DNA of 7,141 nt from Pseudacidobacterium sp036264445 (GTDB taxonomy: Bacteria; Acidobacteriota; Terriglobia; Terriglobales; Acidobacteriaceae), in contig DATAQW010000352.1 in the NCBI GenBank assembly GCA_036264445.1, positions 1 through 7,141 on the forward strand. The letters run 5' to 3'. Positions 6,252 through 7,141 of the stretch are shown one piece after another (the first letter of the stretch is position 1; every line of letters starts with the position of its first letter). A program made the translations under genes and the position numbers. The notes beneath the pieces were generated by a model. That model saw only the letters and a list, made by a program, of their open reading frames with translations. It searched no databases and was not told where the DNA came from.

Positions 6252-7141
6252 ATGGGTAGGACAATGCGAACCCCCACGACCTTGCCAGCCTTCGTCCTCT
6301 CGTTTCTGCTTCCTGTGTTTGCAGATGCGCAGCAGCAATCTTCGCCGGTACGCGTATTTGAATCGCCAGCGCCAGCGAGCCAGAACCAGACCACGCCCCC
6401 TGCGAGCACTCAAACAACAACTGCTCCTTCTACAATCGAAGTCCGTCCCGGCGTTCAGCTCATTCAGTCCAAGACTGTGGACTCGAAGGAGCTGTCATCG
6501 CGTAAAGGTTCGTATTCCTTCAAAGTTGGACCAGGAGACTGGACCGATACCGGGGTTGTGGTTGCGCCCGGCGATCATCTGGATTTCTCAGCAACCGGAA
6601 CAGTTACGCTTTCTGACAGCCGCTCGGCTACACCCGATGGCGCATCACGCGGCTGGAAAGACCTGATCAGGCAATTTCCGTTTGCCAATGCAAATGTCGG
6701 AACCCTGATCGGCCGCATCAGCAGCAGCGCAGCCTCCGTTCCTTTTGCAATTGGCGCAAGCAAACAGATGGACGTGACGATGAGCGGCAAGCTCTATCTC
6801 AACGTAAACCTGAGCAGCGATCTCTCCGGCGATGGCAGCTACTCCGTCAAAATGAAGCTGTCGAAGTCGCAGACAGCGGCCACACCTGCCGCATCAGTCG
6901 ATCTCGGCAATCTGCTTTCACCGGCGATCTTCAACAACATTCCTCGCCGGGTGCAGGACGAGCAAGGCAATCCCGGTGATATGGTGAATTTCGCTATCAT
7001 AGGAACAAAGACTCAGGTGCAGAACGCATTCACCACTGCGGGATGGACATCTGTAGACAAAACAACGCAGGATGCCATCGTGCATGGTCTGCTGGCCACG
7101 CTCTCGCATGAAACCTATACCGAAATGCCGATGAGCACGCT
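6252..7141 (+). CDS. Secreted PA-IL-like / LssY C-terminal domain protein (5' part, runs off the window)
   Basis: The reading frame stays open to the window end, giving 296 residues. Residues 1-26 look like a signal peptide: a short basic start, the hydrophobic core LPAFVLSFLLPVF, and likely cleavage after ADA. A Pro/Ala/Ser/Thr/Gln linker (about 38-62) follows. Residues about 88-205 form a beta-rich module (GDWTDTGVVVAPGDHLDFSA ... LYLNVNLSSDLSGDGSYSVK) that I match by pattern to PA-IL (LecA)-like calcium/sugar-binding domains. From about 230 the start of an LssY C-terminal domain is visible (PGDMVNFAIIGTKTQVQNAF, TAGW, then DAIVHGLLATLS). The function of that domain is not established. The start may be ATG 6252 or ATG 6264; the second gives a cleaner signal peptide, but neither has a strong ribosome site. 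The cargo is presumably periplasmic or cell-surface. Confidence 0.75.
   Translation, partial: MGRTMRTPTTLPAFVLSFLLPVFADAQQQSSPVRVFESPAPASQNQTTPPASTQTTTAPSTIEVRPGVQLIQSKTVDSKELSSRKGSYSFKVGPGDWTDTGVVVAPGDHLDFSATGTVTLSDSRSATPDGASRGWKDLIRQFPFANANVGTLIGRISSSAASVPFAIGASKQMDVTMSGKLYLNVNLSSDLSGDGSYSVKMKLSKSQTAATPAASVDLGNLLSPAIFNNIPRRVQDEQGNPGDMVNFAIIGTKTQVQNAFTTAGWTSVDKTTQDAIVHGLLATLSHETYTEMPMST

Noticed and set aside
5998..6420. Several overlapping minus-strand open frames across the ahcY end and the next gene
   Set aside because: They are antisense to ahcY, its terminator and the signal-peptide/linker region, and show no domain or conserved motif.

Overview
This window looks like chromosomal DNA of an Acidobacteriota (Terriglobia-like) soil bacterium. 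That placement is inferred from the protein types: a short RodZ-like protein ahead of metK, an ahcY of the archaeal/Thermotoga-like subtype, a secreted LssY-C-domain protein and an ArsR/SDR pair. No 16S or other phylogenetic marker is present. The content is mostly housekeeping. There are no mobile elements, CRISPR arrays, tRNAs or rRNAs.

Layout from left to right: (1) 1-265, a non-coding or unassigned leader with a good sigma70-like promoter. (2) 266-772 (+), a RodZ-like HTH membrane protein without the usual periplasmic domain. (3) 773-1001, a long C-rich leader holding a (CCCA)n microsatellite. (4) 1002-2177 (+), metK (SAM synthetase, TTG start), followed by a strong intrinsic terminator at 2227-2253. 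(5) 2423-3472 (+), an Ada-type DNA alkylation sensor and repair protein. (6) 3473-3587, a convergent intergenic gap containing an inverted pair of REP-like repeats. (7) 3588-4337 (-), an SDR oxidoreductase. (8) 4432-4725 (-), an ArsR-family repressor, probably co-transcribed with the SDR, with a 10-bp perfect inverted repeat between the two genes. (9) 4844-6124 (+), ahcY (SAH hydrolase), divergent from arsR and ended by an intrinsic terminator. (10) 6252-7141 (+), the 5' part of an exported protein with a PA-IL-like domain and the start of an LssY C-terminal domain; it runs off the window.

Functionally, metK makes S-adenosylmethionine and AhcY removes the S-adenosylhomocysteine left after methyl transfer, so the window carries two steps of the activated methyl cycle. 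Ada repairs methylated DNA but does not use SAM. No known SAM or SAH riboswitch is recognisable ahead of metK or ahcY. The most interesting regulatory leads are the G-quadruplex-capable C-rich metK leader, and the ArsR regulator divergent from ahcY, which recalls the proteobacterial SahR arrangement. I found no clear new multi-gene system.
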